This document shows, piece by piece, positions 9,186 through 18,901 of a stretch of 47,807 nucleotides of DNA. Position numbers and translations under genes: made by a program. The notes beneath the pieces are model-generated. The model searched no databases and had not been told where the DNA came from. It saw nothing but the letters and a program-made list of their open reading frames with translations. This DNA comes from Desulfobacteraceae bacterium. Lineage in GTDB: Bacteria > Desulfobacterota > Desulfobacteria > Desulfobacterales > Desulfosalsimonadaceae. Location: contig JABZFM010000032.1 of the NCBI GenBank assembly GCA_014237465.1, positions 1 to 47,807 of the forward strand. The letters run 5' to 3'. Each line of letters begins with the position of its first letter. Position 1 is the stretch's first letter.

Positions 9186-9560
9186 TTATTCCAGAACAGG
9201 CTCAGGTATTATTTCCGCGTGGGTTTTGACTTGACCTCTTTGTTTCTGCTTCAGTTTTTTCAGCTGGCGGCCGATCGTTTTAAACGCATCGGTAATAACA
9301 GTTCGAAGGGATTCTCCGGTTCCTTTTTCACCGGATTTCTGGCGTACCACCAGTTCTTTGCCGGGCGGGACCCGCAGGCCAATACGGACATGATACTGGT
9401 TGCCGGAACGCTTACTTTCCTGGTCCTGCTCGATGGAAATCCGGCAGGAAACAATACCATCGTGAAAATCGTTGAGTTTGTCGGCTTTGTCATGAATCAG
9501 TTTTTCAATTTCATCGCTTTTGGACACGTTACGATAAGTAACTTCAATAGGAACTCTCAT
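9186..9560 (-). CDS. hpf: Ribosome hibernation factor, HPF/RaiA family (short form)
   Basis: 124-aa protein of the S30AE/HPF family, which binds the 30S decoding region and stabilises idle ribosomes. Seen: N-terminal beta strand with VTYRNVSKSDEIEKLIHDKADKL, a central RISIEQDQE strand, and a basic helix DAFKTIGRQLKKLKQKQRG. There is no long C-terminal dimerisation domain, so it is a short-type protein with an acidic tail. GAGAGGTGGTATC precedes the ATG. The 125-bp repeat B lies 35 bp upstream. Monocistronic, with its own terminator. Confidence 0.88.
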   Translation of the reverse strand: MRVPIEVTYRNVSKSDEIEKLIHDKADKLNDFHDGIVSCRISIEQDQESKRSGNQYHVRIGLRVPPGKELVVRQKSGEKGTGESLRTVITDAFKTIGRQLKKLKQKQRGQVKTHAEIIPEPVLE

Positions 9561-9595
9561 GATACCACCTCTCTTTTTAAAAAAAGATTATATTT

Positions 9596-9720
9596 GATGG
9601 CTTCGTAAAAAGTCCAAATTTTGTGTTGCACTGCATTTTTCGTCACTGCGGAGTAGGCTAGCTACGCCTCATTCCTCAAAATTTGTGCGCCTTAAATTTG
9701 GAATTTTTTTATTTGCCATC
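9596..9720 (-). repeat. 125-bp terminally inverted element, copy B
   Basis: Ends are GATGGCTTCGTAAAAAGTCC and, inverted, GATGGCAAATAAAAAAATTCC, giving about 26-bp imperfect terminal inverted repeats. The interior holds a near-palindrome around GGCTAGCTACGCC. Very similar to copy C. It lies directly upstream of hpf in the same orientation as copies A and C relative to their genes. Confidence 0.9.
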
Positions 9721-10195
9721 CGAATCTGACTTTTTATCAGTTTATCATATTTAAGTCAGTAATTTCTTACTGGGACAACAATAAATGGTTAAGGGGTTTT
9801 GAAGCAGTCTCCTTTTGATTTTAGATGTGAAAAAATGTCTTTATAAACTAATGTAAATCATCCTGAGCCGATCGTCAAAATAAAATTACTGGGCAAAGCC
9901 TGAAAAAGGCGATAAAGATAGTCAATGAAAAACGACGCGCATTACGCATTGATGTTTTGCCTGCCCTATGCAAGTGAGGCCATTAAAGTGGAAAAAATTT
10001 TGAAAAAAACATGATATTCCCTTGCTTTCTATTGAAACGGATTACAGTATGGACGATATTGAGCAGCTTAAACAAGGGTGGAAGCATTTGTTGAAATTGG
10101 TGTCTTCACGGGAGGCACTAATAGCATTTAATTAAACCACCAGCTCTGCTGGTGCGACCCTAAAAGGTTTTACCGTTCCGGGGAGGGGGAATTTT
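9721..10195. other. Intergenic region with short open frames and one hairpin
   Basis: Contains a 29-codon ORF (9925-10014) overlapped by an out-of-frame open stretch, which could be a decayed gene I cannot identify. A hairpin CACCAGC-TCT-GCTGGTG is at 10138-10154. The ribosome-binding sequence GGGGAGGGGG precedes the next gene. Confidence 0.4.
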
Positions 10196-11161
10196 ATGGC
10201 CAATGATTTTATTCATGCGTTTTTGTTTCAGGATGCCACGATAAAAAACGACGGCAGGACAATTGCGGCTGCCATTGAAATGGATTATAGCAAAGAAGGA
10301 TGGGTCGGAATCCCTCATGGCGGTATCGGTATGGGCGCAATTATGGAACTTGCTGCCGGCTTTGCACATTGTACAGACAACGGGGAGTTGCAATATCCGG
10401 TAAGCTGTTGTTTTCGTATGGGCGGTTCCGGAGTCCGGGTAGGGGATATGGTCGGTATTACAGCGGCGGCTTCCGATGTCGGGATATCCGGGAGCGTTTT
10501 GGTTGAAGGGGCAGACATGCCTTACATTACCGGTGATATTGCTTTTGGAGATCGGATTGCAGAAATTGATGAATACACGCGGGATTATGTGCCGTCAGAC
10601 TTTTCCCGGATTGAAGATAAACTTGAGCATCTTCCCCATTACCTGAACTGTTTTGTCTGCGGAGTGGATCGGAAGCTGCCGGGCCTGAAACGACGGTTTC
10701 ATCTGTGGAAAAGTACGCACGGCAATATTGTGTGTGCCTTTGCCGGATTCAACGATGAAGACCAGGACACGTTTTACCGGTTTGAACGAAATGGTTTTAT
10801 TCATCCCATGGCACTGCTTGCCGTGCTGGACGAAACCATGGGCTGGGGCGGATTTTTTGCATCGGCAAACGGTGGCGTCTCCGTCCGGCTCAATTATAAG
10901 CTTTTGAGAAAAATCGGTATCAATGAAAAACTGGTGTTCTTCGGGCGGGGTGAAAAGGTCATGGGGCGGATTGATAAACGGATGCTTTTCTGGGCATCCG
11001 GTTGCGGGGCCGTGATGGCCGAAGACGGGTCATTTGAAAAGGTCGTTGAATCTTCAGGCCAGTGGTATGCCATGGCCGAATTGACCGAACAGATGAGAAC
11101 AGAGCTCATACCCGAATCGCTGACCCAAAATGCGTTTTCAGTGGTCCAGGCAAAGGGGTGA
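10196..11161 (+). CDS. Double-hotdog (PaaI-like) thioesterase superfamily protein
   Basis: 321-aa protein with two hotdog-like halves. The N-terminal half carries PHGGIGMGAIMELAAG (about 40-55), matching the HGGxxxxxxE helix of PaaI-type hotdogs. The middle has NCFVCGVDRKLPGLKRRF, a pattern often seen in PaaI-like proteins. The C-terminal half has ALLAVLDETMGWGGF, the second hotdog helix with Asp and Glu. It probably hydrolyses or binds an acyl-CoA thioester. It is divergent from hpf and monocistronic. The GGGGAGGGGG sequence 7 bp upstream fixes the start. Substrate unknown. Confidence 0.65.
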   Translation: MANDFIHAFLFQDATIKNDGRTIAAAIEMDYSKEGWVGIPHGGIGMGAIMELAAGFAHCTDNGELQYPVSCCFRMGGSGVRVGDMVGITAAASDVGISGSVLVEGADMPYITGDIAFGDRIAEIDEYTRDYVPSDFSRIEDKLEHLPHYLNCFVCGVDRKLPGLKRRFHLWKSTHGNIVCAFAGFNDEDQDTFYRFERNGFIHPMALLAVLDETMGWGGFFASANGGVSVRLNYKLLRKIGINEKLVFFGRGEKVMGRIDKRMLFWASGCGAVMAEDGSFEKVVESSGQWYAMAELTEQMRTELIPESLTQNAFSVVQAKG

Positions 11162-11731
11162 AATACAAAAAAATGCATGATTGAGATAATGCCATATAGC
11201 TATTCAATATACCCATTTAATGTTTTGTATCTTTTTTCTCGTGTCCAGGCAAAGCCGGGCTCTCCTGACCCGGATCTTTACTCATAACACCCGGTACGGT
11301 CAGAGATCTTCGTATTTTTCGATTAATGATCATTTTATGCGTTATTAGAACTGTCATGATGACATCGAATAATGAGAATCCAGGTGTTCTAAAATTTGGT
11401 ATTAACCACCAGATGAAGATCTGTGCGTTTTTTTTCGGTATATTTTGCTTGACAATGAAACATAGTTAGCGGAAAATACAATAAATTTTACTTAAAGTGG
11501 GCTCAGATTTAAACAGTTTTTTTGTACTATCTTATGAACACCCAAAAATTGCTCGGTGCCGGCCGATCAGTTTAAAAAGTTCCAAACGGCACCCTCTGGG
11601 TAAATTTTGTCAGTAGCTGAACACTGTTTGTTACTGCGGCCACTGATTTTTTTACATAAAGATGTTTTTTGCTTGATAGGCGAAGGGGTATCATTACTCA
11701 CTACTCAACCAACATGATCTGAGGGGGGCTT
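11162..11731. other. 570-bp intergenic region upstream of the DUF1302 gene
   Basis: No ORF or RNA gene recognised. A weak hairpin CCGGG-CTCTCCTGA-CCCGG is near 11254-11271. A TTGACA at 11449-11454 is a possible distal -35 element without a good -10. GAGGGGGGC lies just before the next ATG. Confidence 0.4.
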
Positions 11732-13633
11732 ATGAAAAACAAACCATTGAATCAATTTTTTGTTTGCGTGTTATCGGTCGGATTTATTTTATTTGCGGCA
11801 ATTCTTTTACCTGTTTTTTCGAATCCGGCGTCTGCCTTTCAGTTTGAAAAAGGAGAATTACAAGGCAGTCTTGATACCACGGTTTCCTATGGCTTGCGAT
11901 GGCGCGTGCAAGACCGCGACCAAGACATTATCGGTTTGACAAATGGCGGCAATGCATTTTCTGTTAACGGAGATAATGGGAATCTTAATTTCACCACAGG
12001 AATAGTCAGCAATGTGCCTAAAATAACATCAGACCTGGAACTCGATTATAAAAATTTCGGAGCGTTTGTCCGGGGGTCGGCATTCTATGATTTTCAAGTT
12101 GAAGACGGCCACATGAACAAGATTGAGCTGACAGATGGTGCGTTGGATCTGGTGGGGAGTGATATTAAACTCCTTGATGCTTATATTTCCGGCAGTTTTG
12201 AAATTGCTGAAAAACCGCTTGAAATTCGCGTGGGTGATCAAGTGGTCAGCTGGGGGGAGGGCACCTTTTTTCAAGGGGGCATTAATGCCATTAATCCTAT
12301 TGATGTCGGCGCCATCCGGCTTCCCGGTGCCGAGCTCCGTGAAGCATTGGTCCCCGAAGGCATGGTCTATGCTGCCATGGGTGTTACCGATAATCTTTCT
12401 TTTGAGGGTCTGTATCTGTATAACTGGGACAACACCGACATTGACCCGCCGGGGTCTTATTTTGCTACCACTGACGTAGCCGGCGAAGGCGGAGAAAAGG
12501 TGATGCTCGCGTTTGGATCTATTTCTGATGAAGGAACAGATCTGGGGCCTTTGGGGTTTGATCCTGATTTTCTGGCGGTAAAACGCGGGCCGTCGGACAA
12601 CGCTGATGATGATGGCCAGTACGGGATGGCGTTTCGATATTTTTCAGAAGCGTTAAATGATACGGAATTCGGTTTCTATTACCTTAATTATCACAGCCGT
12701 GTTCCCATCTTAAGTGCCCGCACAGGAACCGAGGAAGGCGTGGCAGGATCGACAACAGCCGCATTCCTGCAAACCCTGGCCGCAGTGGGGGGAGATGTCC
12801 CCACTGCGGCAGGATTGACCGTCAATAATTATTCAAAAACAGGCTACTATTTTACCGAATACCCGGAAGACATTCAAATGTTCGGGATCAGTTTTAATAC
12901 CGGTCTGGGGGCCAGCGGAATTGCCCTTCAAGGGGAAATCGCATATCGTAAGGACCTTCCGCTGCAAGTGGATGATGTGGAGCTTGTTCTGGCGTACCTA
13001 TCGCCCATTGGATTTAACCCGGCCTATAAAGATAACCAGGTTGGTGTTTATTCAGCAGATGAAATTATCCACGGATATATTGAAAGGGATGTCGGACAGG
13101 TGCAGATGACCGCCACCAAGGTGTTCGGCCCGACGTTTGGGGCTGATATCTTCCTGCTGCTCGGAGAAGTGGGCGTGACCTATGTGGATGACATGCCAGA
13201 TCAAAGTGAGATTCGTCTGGAATCAGCCGGTACTTATACTTCCGGCAACCCGTCTCAGGCAGTTTTGCCGGCGACAGATCCGACAAAACCCTTTGGCGGC
13301 GCCCATGCCGGCAAAGCGTATGAGCCGGCCAGTCATTTTGCCGATGCGACTTCATGGGGATATCGGCTGGTTAGCAAACTGGTATATGAAGATGCTATCG
13401 GCCCGGTGGGCCTGGCCCCCCGCGTTGTCTGGCAGCATGATGTATCGGGAAATTCACCCGGCCCCGGCGGTAATTTTATTGAAAACCGCAGGGCCATTAC
13501 AGCGGGTCTTACGGGGACCTATTTAAGTGTCTGGTCTGTGGATGTGAGCTATACGAATTTTTTCGGCGCGGATCGGTATAACCTGATTAATGATCGCGAT
13601 TTTATTCAAACCAATATTAAATATTCATTCTAA
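11732..13633 (+). CDS. DUF1302 family outer-membrane beta-barrel protein
   Basis: 633 aa. Signal peptide of about 35 residues (basic start, long hydrophobic stretch, cleavage near PASAFQ). Then DUF1302 features: FEKGELQGSLDTTVSYGLRW, alternating aromatic beta strands, VGDQVVSWGEGTFFQGG with the INPIDVGAIRLPG segment, and a terminal phenylalanine (IKYSF) typical of BAM-inserted barrels. First gene of a four-gene envelope module with DUF1329, YCF48 and MMPL, a combination that recurs in Proteobacteria. A channel or lipid-export partner role is inferred; cargo unknown. GAGGGGGGC precedes the ATG. Confidence 0.85.
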   Translation: MKNKPLNQFFVCVLSVGFILFAAILLPVFSNPASAFQFEKGELQGSLDTTVSYGLRWRVQDRDQDIIGLTNGGNAFSVNGDNGNLNFTTGIVSNVPKITSDLELDYKNFGAFVRGSAFYDFQVEDGHMNKIELTDGALDLVGSDIKLLDAYISGSFEIAEKPLEIRVGDQVVSWGEGTFFQGGINAINPIDVGAIRLPGAELREALVPEGMVYAAMGVTDNLSFEGLYLYNWDNTDIDPPGSYFATTDVAGEGGEKVMLAFGSISDEGTDLGPLGFDPDFLAVKRGPSDNADDDGQYGMAFRYFSEALNDTEFGFYYLNYHSRVPILSARTGTEEGVAGSTTAAFLQTLAAVGGDVPTAAGLTVNNYSKTGYYFTEYPEDIQMFGISFNTGLGASGIALQGEIAYRKDLPLQVDDVELVLAYLSPIGFNPAYKDNQVGVYSADEIIHGYIERDVGQVQMTATKVFGPTFGADIFLLLGEVGVTYVDDMPDQSEIRLESAGTYTSGNPSQAVLPATDPTKPFGGAHAGKAYEPASHFADATSWGYRLVSKLVYEDAIGPVGLAPRVVWQHDVSGNSPGPGGNFIENRRAITAGLTGTYLSVWSVDVSYTNFFGADRYNLINDRDFIQTNIKYSF

Positions 13634-13650
13634 ATAATGGGGGATTGATT

Positions 13651-15012
13651 ATGCTGAGAAGAACACTTGTAAGTATCAGTCTTGCGATACTGTTTGTTTT
13701 TATAGCCGCCTCGGCCGGAGCAAAGATGACAGCGGAAGAAATCGCCCGGTTGGGCAAGGACCTGACCCCTTTGGGCGGTGAAATGGCCGGCAATAAAGAC
13801 GGTACCATCCCGCCTTTTGAAGGTGGCATTGCCTCGCCGCCGGAAGGATATGAGCCGGGCATGCATCACCCGGACCCGTTTGCCGATGACCCGGTTTCGT
13901 TTACCATTACCAAACAGAATATGGATCAGTATGCCGATAAATTGACTCCCGGTCATAAGGCCATGCTGGATCTTTATGATTCATTTAAAATGAATGTATA
14001 CCCGTCACAGCGGAGTGCGTCTTTTCCTGCGCGTATTTACGAGGCAACCAAGAAAGTAGCGGCAACCGCTGAACTGTTGGAACATGGCTACGGGGTGAAG
14101 AATACCGTTGTGGGTATCCCTTTTCCGATACCTGAAAATGGTCTGCATGTGATCTGGAACCACATTCTTCGCTATCGCAGCGATATTGCCGCGCGCTACA
14201 TCGCCCAGGCCGTTTTAACCAGAGGCGGCAAATACACACTGGTTCAACTTGGAGATGAGTTTAACATGCTCTATTCCCATGAGGGGATGACTGAAGAGGA
14301 ACTGGGTAACCGAATCTTGTTTTTTAAACAAAAAGTAACCGCACCGGCCCGACTCGCCGGTGGTATTTTGCTGGTTCATGAAACAATGAATCAGGTAAAA
14401 GAACCCCGGTCGGCATGGTTGTACAACCCGGGCCAGAGACGGGTCCGGCGGGCGCCCAATGTGGCGTATGACAACCCCGGAACCGCTGCCGACGGTGTAC
14501 GAACAAGCGATCAGTTTGACATGTTTAACGGGGCCACGGACCGGTATGACTGGAAGCTGGTGGGCAAAAAAGAAATCTACGTACCCTATAATTCCTATAA
14601 GCTTCACAGTGATAAGCTGACCTATAAAGAGATCCTCACCCCCCTTCATATTAATCCGGAATTTTGCCGCTATGAACTCCATCGGGTATGGGTTGTGGAT
14701 GCGACCTTAAAGGAAGGGAAGCGGCATCTTTACAAACGAAGAACCTTTTATGTGGATGAAGACTCCTGGCAGGTGCTTCTGGTCGATATCTATGATAACC
14801 GCGATCAGCTCTGGCGGGTTTCCGAAGGTCATGTGATCAACTACTATGATGTCCCGGCCATATGGACAACGTTAGAAGTGCATGTGGACCTGCAGTCCGG
14901 CCGATATCTTGCCATTGGTCTGGATAATGAGAGCAAAATGTATGATTTTAATATCAAGCGGACCATGAAGGATTATACGCCGGCTGCGTTAAGGCGGGAA
15001 GGAAAAAGATAA
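13651..15012 (+). CDS. DUF1329 domain-containing protein (periplasmic LolA-like)
   Basis: 453 aa. Signal peptide with cleavage near SAGAKM, then the DUF1329 core: TAEEIARLGKDLTPLGGE, AWLYNPGQRRVRRAPNVAYDNPG and HRVWVVDATLKEGKRHLYKRR. The frame is open from a TTG at 13645, but the ATG at 13651 has GGGGG 7 bp upstream and is preferred. It starts 17 bp after the DUF1302 stop. The family is predicted to have an outer-membrane lipoprotein-sorting-like fold; a periplasmic carrier between the MMPL pump and the DUF1302 barrel is inferred. Confidence 0.85.
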   Translation: MLRRTLVSISLAILFVFIAASAGAKMTAEEIARLGKDLTPLGGEMAGNKDGTIPPFEGGIASPPEGYEPGMHHPDPFADDPVSFTITKQNMDQYADKLTPGHKAMLDLYDSFKMNVYPSQRSASFPARIYEATKKVAATAELLEHGYGVKNTVVGIPFPIPENGLHVIWNHILRYRSDIAARYIAQAVLTRGGKYTLVQLGDEFNMLYSHEGMTEEELGNRILFFKQKVTAPARLAGGILLVHETMNQVKEPRSAWLYNPGQRRVRRAPNVAYDNPGTAADGVRTSDQFDMFNGATDRYDWKLVGKKEIYVPYNSYKLHSDKLTYKEILTPLHINPEFCRYELHRVWVVDATLKEGKRHLYKRRTFYVDEDSWQVLLVDIYDNRDQLWRVSEGHVINYYDVPAIWTTLEVHVDLQSGRYLAIGLDNESKMYDFNIKRTMKDYTPAALRREGKR

Positions 15013-15062
15013 TCTAAGTACACGATTTCATATATAGAGTTGCGAATACAAAAAAGTTACCC

Positions 15063-15081
15063 GGGAGGGCATAAAGCCCTC
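15063..15081. repeat. Hairpin downstream of the DUF1329 gene
   Basis: GGAGGGC-ATAAA-GCCCTCC, a perfect 7-bp stem about 50 bp after the DUF1329 stop. No T-tract follows on the plus strand, so it may only protect mRNA 3' ends or attenuate. Confidence 0.5.
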
Positions 15082-15119
15082 CCCCTACATAGTCACTGAA
15101 CGAAAAGTCCATTTATTGG

Positions 15120-15181
15120 TAGTGTCTCGTCAAGGATGAAATGGCGCAATCTTGCGCCATTTCATCCTTGACGAGACACTA
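15120..15181. repeat. Perfect 30-bp-arm palindrome
   Basis: The left arm begins TAGTGTCTCGTCAAGGATG, and the right arm (15152-15181) is its exact complement over 30 bp with only two bases (TC) between. There is no T-tract. It sits between the DUF1329 and YCF48 genes. Confidence 0.9.
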
Positions 15182-15217
15182 AACGGTTTTTAATATGACG
15201 ACAGGAGTTTCACTTTA

Positions 15218-16216
15218 ATGGACCGGTTAAACGTTTTTTCCTATTTGGGGCGGTTTTTCAGAAAACGAACCGCTTATGCGTTGTCTTTTTTTCTTATTTT
15301 ATCCATGCCCTTATTCTCTGCATTGCATGCGGCCGAACCGGAGTTTTCAGTTATCGCGCCCCTGGCATCGAAATCACTTTTGCTGGGTGGTGTTTATACG
15401 GATGGCCGGGCGGTTGTTGTGGGTGAAAGAGGGCATATTCTTTTTTCTGATGATCAGGGTGATACCTGGATACAGGCCAGGGTGCCGACCATTGCCACGC
15501 TGACAGGTGTTTATTTTCATGATAAAAATCTGGGGTGGGCAGTGGGCCATGATGCGGTGATCCTGAGAACAACCGATGGCGGGAAAAACTGGGAGCGGGT
15601 TCATTATGCGCCGGAAGAAGAACGCCCCCTGTTTGATGTCTGGTTTAAAAATGAAAAGATCGGTATTGCGGTGGGTGCCTATGGATTTTTCCTGACAACA
15701 AAAGACGGCGGCACCCACTGGTCTGCTGCAAGTATCAGTGAAGATGACTGGCATTTGAACCAGATCATACCCTCTGATACGGGAAAACTGTATTTAGCTG
15801 CTGAGGCGGGGATGGTTTACCGGTCCGATGATGAGGGACAAACCTGGACAAATCTTCCGTCGCCGTATGAAGGGTCTTTTTTCGGCACCCTTCCCATTGG
15901 CGGAGATACGGTGTTTATCTTTGGACTCCGGGGGAATTTATACCGATCGGAAAATGCCGGAAAAAGCTGGCAAAGAATTACTACCCATACGAAATCAATG
16001 CTTAATAGCGGTCTCCGGTTGCCGGACGGAAGGATTTTCATCGTGGGACAGGGCGGCACCGTGCTGGTCAGCAATGATGACGGAAAAAGCTTTACGCTTC
16101 GTCACCAGCCGGACCGAAGGGGCATATTGTCGGCATTTCCAATTGAAAACAATATGTTGATGCTGGTCGGCGAAGGCGGCGTAAAGAAAATACCGGTTAG
16201 TGAAAAGGATAAATAG
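15218..16216 (+). CDS. YCF48-like BNR-repeat beta-propeller protein
   Basis: 332 aa. N-terminal hydrophobic segment (about 18-40, LILSMPLFSALHAAEPEF) consistent with a signal peptide. Then at least six BNR/Asp-box motifs of the form S/T-x-D-x-G-x-x-W, for example FSDDQGDTW, RTTDGGKNW, TKDGGTHW, RSDDEGQTW and RSENAGKSW. The fold is a YCF48/photosystem-assembly-type propeller, acting here in the periplasm. Third gene of the DUF1302-DUF1329-YCF48-MMPL module, probably an accessory assembly factor. Separated from DUF1329 by 205 bp of hairpins. Confidence 0.85.
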   Translation: MDRLNVFSYLGRFFRKRTAYALSFFLILSMPLFSALHAAEPEFSVIAPLASKSLLLGGVYTDGRAVVVGERGHILFSDDQGDTWIQARVPTIATLTGVYFHDKNLGWAVGHDAVILRTTDGGKNWERVHYAPEEERPLFDVWFKNEKIGIAVGAYGFFLTTKDGGTHWSAASISEDDWHLNQIIPSDTGKLYLAAEAGMVYRSDDEGQTWTNLPSPYEGSFFGTLPIGGDTVFIFGLRGNLYRSENAGKSWQRITTHTKSMLNSGLRLPDGRIFIVGQGGTVLVSNDDGKSFTLRHQPDRRGILSAFPIENNMLMLVGEGGVKKIPVSEKDK

Positions 16217-16552
16217 AAGATAGAATATTTTTTTCAGTAAAAATCCGGGTCCAGAGGGCTCGGCTTTGAATTGTCCTTGGAAGGGATTTCTTTAAAAAAC
16301 CGGAAAGTTTGAAGTTGAAAGTGAACTAAAGTGCCTAAAGTTAATGTAATGCCTTTGGCATTGCCTGTTTTTAATAAAATAAGCGCGTGTTTAGCGCAGT
16401 CCGGAACTTTAGTCACTTCAAACTTTAGTCACTTTAGATCACTCGTTTTCTTTTATCGGTCAGAGCCTTCTACCTCTGACCTGGCCCAAAGGACCAGGTT
16501 TTCTAAAATTAAATAAAGTATACGAAAACAATTATTTATCAACCAAACGCAA
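16217..16552. repeat. Structured intergenic repeat with imperfect inverted arms
   Basis: CCGGAAAGTTTGAAG at 16300 with ACTAAAGTG.CTAAAGTT beyond it is inverted at 16401-16436 (CCGGAACTTTAGTCACTTC). Between the arms are the hairpin AATGCC-TTT-GGCATT (16348-16362) and GCGC repeats. At 16480-16498 CCTGGCCC-AAA-GGACCAGG followed by TTTT could terminate plus-strand transcription, like the one after hpf. Confidence 0.6.
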
Positions 16553-18901
16553 ATGGGTCCAACTATTATGAAGAATGCTTCCACCCCGTCTAAATTTGAA
16601 GGTCTGGTTTTCAATAATCGTATATGGGTAATCGGTTTTTTTATCGTTATCACGCTTTGCATGATCTATTCAGTATCTCATCTGCACATTGATGCTGGTT
16701 TCAGTAAGCTGCTCCCGCTGGAACACGAGTACATGAAAACCTATGTTGAGCATCGGCAGGAATTTGGCGGTGCCAATCGAATTCTCATCGCCGTGATGAC
16801 AAAAGAAGGGGACATTTTTACGCCGGAGTTTTTTGAACTTCTGAAAAATGTCACGGATGATGTATTTTTTATTCCAGGCGTGGAGCGCGCCCAGGTAAAG
16901 TCAATTTTTACGCCCAATGTGCGTTATACGGAAGTGGTTGAAGACGGCATTGCCGGCGGCAATGTCATACCCGATGATTTCAGACCTGATCCTGAGGGCT
17001 TTGCGCGTGTCAGGGGAAATATTCTCAAAGCCGGTATTCTCGGACGTCTGATTGCCAACGATTTTTCAGGCGCGATTGTCAGCGCGCAGCTCATGGAATT
17101 TCATCCCACCACCGGAGAGCGGCTCGATTATGTTGAAGTGGCCCATATTCTTGAAAAAGAGATCCGGGCCAAATATGATGAAAAAGATATTAATGACCAA
17201 TATGAAATTCACATCATCGGATTTGCCAAGGTGATCGGTGATATCGCAGATGGGGTTGCCCGGGTGGTCCAGTTTTTCGGGTTTACTTTTTTGATCACGG
17301 CGATTTTGATTTATTTGTATACACTTTCTTTCAAGCTGACATTGATCCCTTTGGCCGCATCGCTGATGGCGGTGATCTGGCAGCTGGGACTGTTGACCGC
17401 TCTCGGATTCGGCATTGATCCCATGGGTATTCTTGTTCCGTTTCTCATTTTTGCCATTGGCGTGAGCCATGGCGTTCAAATGGTCAGTGTCGCGAAAACA
17501 AGAATTATTGCCGGTGCCGATGGAATGGATGCAGCGCGTGAAAGCTTTCGGCGGCTGCTTGTTCCGGGCAGCGTTGCTTTGCTTAGTGATACCATCGGAT
17601 TTGTCACGATTCTGTTTATCAAAATTCGCATTATTCAAGAGCTTGCGATAACGGCCAGTATCGGTGTGGCGGTCATTATTCTGACCAACCTGATCTTGAT
17701 CCCGGTGCTCATGTCCTATCTTAATTATAATGAAAAATACCGGCAGCGCATCAAAACGCAACGTCGGATTCTGCACCCTTTATGGAACGGGCTGGCTAAA
17801 ATCACGACACCCAAGGCAGCCGGTGTAACCATTCTTATGGCAGTCCTGCTTCTTGTTTTTGGCGTTTGGAAAGCCACGGATGTTAAAATCGGCGATCTTC
17901 ACCGGGGGGTGCCGGAACTTCGATCCAATTCCAGGTATAATATTGACAGTGATGTGATCAGCAGCCGATTTTCCATTGGGGTGGATATTATTACGGTCAT
18001 TGTGGAGACGATTCCCGAAGGGTGCATTAATTATGAGGTGATGGCCACCATTGATCGTTTTGGATGGCACATGCGAAATGTGGATGGTGTCCAGTCCGTT
18101 GTGTCACTGCCGGATATCGCAAAAAGAATCAATTCCGGTTGGAATGAAGGGAGCCCTAAGTGGCGGGTATTGCCCCGAAATCAGCATGTGATGGTTCAAT
18201 CGGTTGCTTATGTTCCCACCAGCAGCGGTCTTTTAAATGCGGATGGGAGTGTCATGCCGGTACTGATTTTTACAAAAGATCATAAAGCCGAGACCATAGA
18301 GGGGATTGTTTTGGAAGTAAAGCGGTTTCGTGAAAAATACGGAACGGACAAGGTGAAATTTCGGCTGGCCACCGGCAGTGTCGGGGTGATGGCGGCAACC
18401 AATGAAGAAGTCTCCGCCTCCCAATTTCCCATCCTTTTTTATGTTTTTGCTGCAATCATCGGCCTGTGCTTGATTACATTCCGGTCAATCCGTGCCATGT
18501 TATGCGTTGTGCTGCCCCTGGGCCTGGTTTCGATTTTGGCGTATGCCTTGATGAGCATGCTTGAAATCGGACTCAAGGTGTCGACACTTCCTGTGGTGGC
18601 CCTGGGAGTTGGTGTCGGGGTTGATTATGGCATTTATATATTCAGCCGGATGCGCACCTTTTTATCCGAAGGCATCCCACTTTATGACGCGTATCGAAGG
18701 ACGCTCGGTGTTACCGGCATGGGTGTATTGTTTACCGGGGTAACGCTGGCCATCGGGGTGGTGACCTGGATTTTTTCTCCGCTTAAATTTCAGGCAGACA
18801 TGGGGATTCTGCTCACCTTCATGTTTTTCGTGAACATGCTGGGTGCCCTGTTCCTTCTACCGGCACTTGCGTGTTTTTTAGTAAAATCGAAATCCGTTTA
18901 A
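16553..18901 (+). CDS. MMPL/RND family transporter
   Basis: 782 aa in two similar halves. Each half has one N-terminal transmembrane helix, a large periplasmic domain and a block of five helices (about 230-390 and 625-780). Half one has GFAKVIGDIADGV; half two has GVGVGVDYGIYIFSRMRTF, the charged helix typical of MMPL/HpnN-type exporters. Translation could start at 16553 or at the ATG at 16568; neither has a strong ribosome-binding site. As the energy-using member of the four-gene envelope module it probably exports a lipid or hydrophobic molecule; the substrate is not evident. Confidence 0.9.
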   Translation: MGPTIMKNASTPSKFEGLVFNNRIWVIGFFIVITLCMIYSVSHLHIDAGFSKLLPLEHEYMKTYVEHRQEFGGANRILIAVMTKEGDIFTPEFFELLKNVTDDVFFIPGVERAQVKSIFTPNVRYTEVVEDGIAGGNVIPDDFRPDPEGFARVRGNILKAGILGRLIANDFSGAIVSAQLMEFHPTTGERLDYVEVAHILEKEIRAKYDEKDINDQYEIHIIGFAKVIGDIADGVARVVQFFGFTFLITAILIYLYTLSFKLTLIPLAASLMAVIWQLGLLTALGFGIDPMGILVPFLIFAIGVSHGVQMVSVAKTRIIAGADGMDAARESFRRLLVPGSVALLSDTIGFVTILFIKIRIIQELAITASIGVAVIILTNLILIPVLMSYLNYNEKYRQRIKTQRRILHPLWNGLAKITTPKAAGVTILMAVLLLVFGVWKATDVKIGDLHRGVPELRSNSRYNIDSDVISSRFSIGVDIITVIVETIPEGCINYEVMATIDRFGWHMRNVDGVQSVVSLPDIAKRINSGWNEGSPKWRVLPRNQHVMVQSVAYVPTSSGLLNADGSVMPVLIFTKDHKAETIEGIVLEVKRFREKYGTDKVKFRLATGSVGVMAATNEEVSASQFPILFYVFAAIIGLCLITFRSIRAMLCVVLPLGLVSILAYALMSMLEIGLKVSTLPVVALGVGVGVDYGIYIFSRMRTFLSEGIPLYDAYRRTLGVTGMGVLFTGVTLAIGVVTWIFSPLKFQADMGILLTFMFFVNMLGALFLLPALACFLVKSKSV

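Noticed and set aside
9925-10014. 29-codon ORF and overlapping frames between hpf and the hotdog gene
   Set aside because: Some protein-like character, but frames are broken and no family is recognised.
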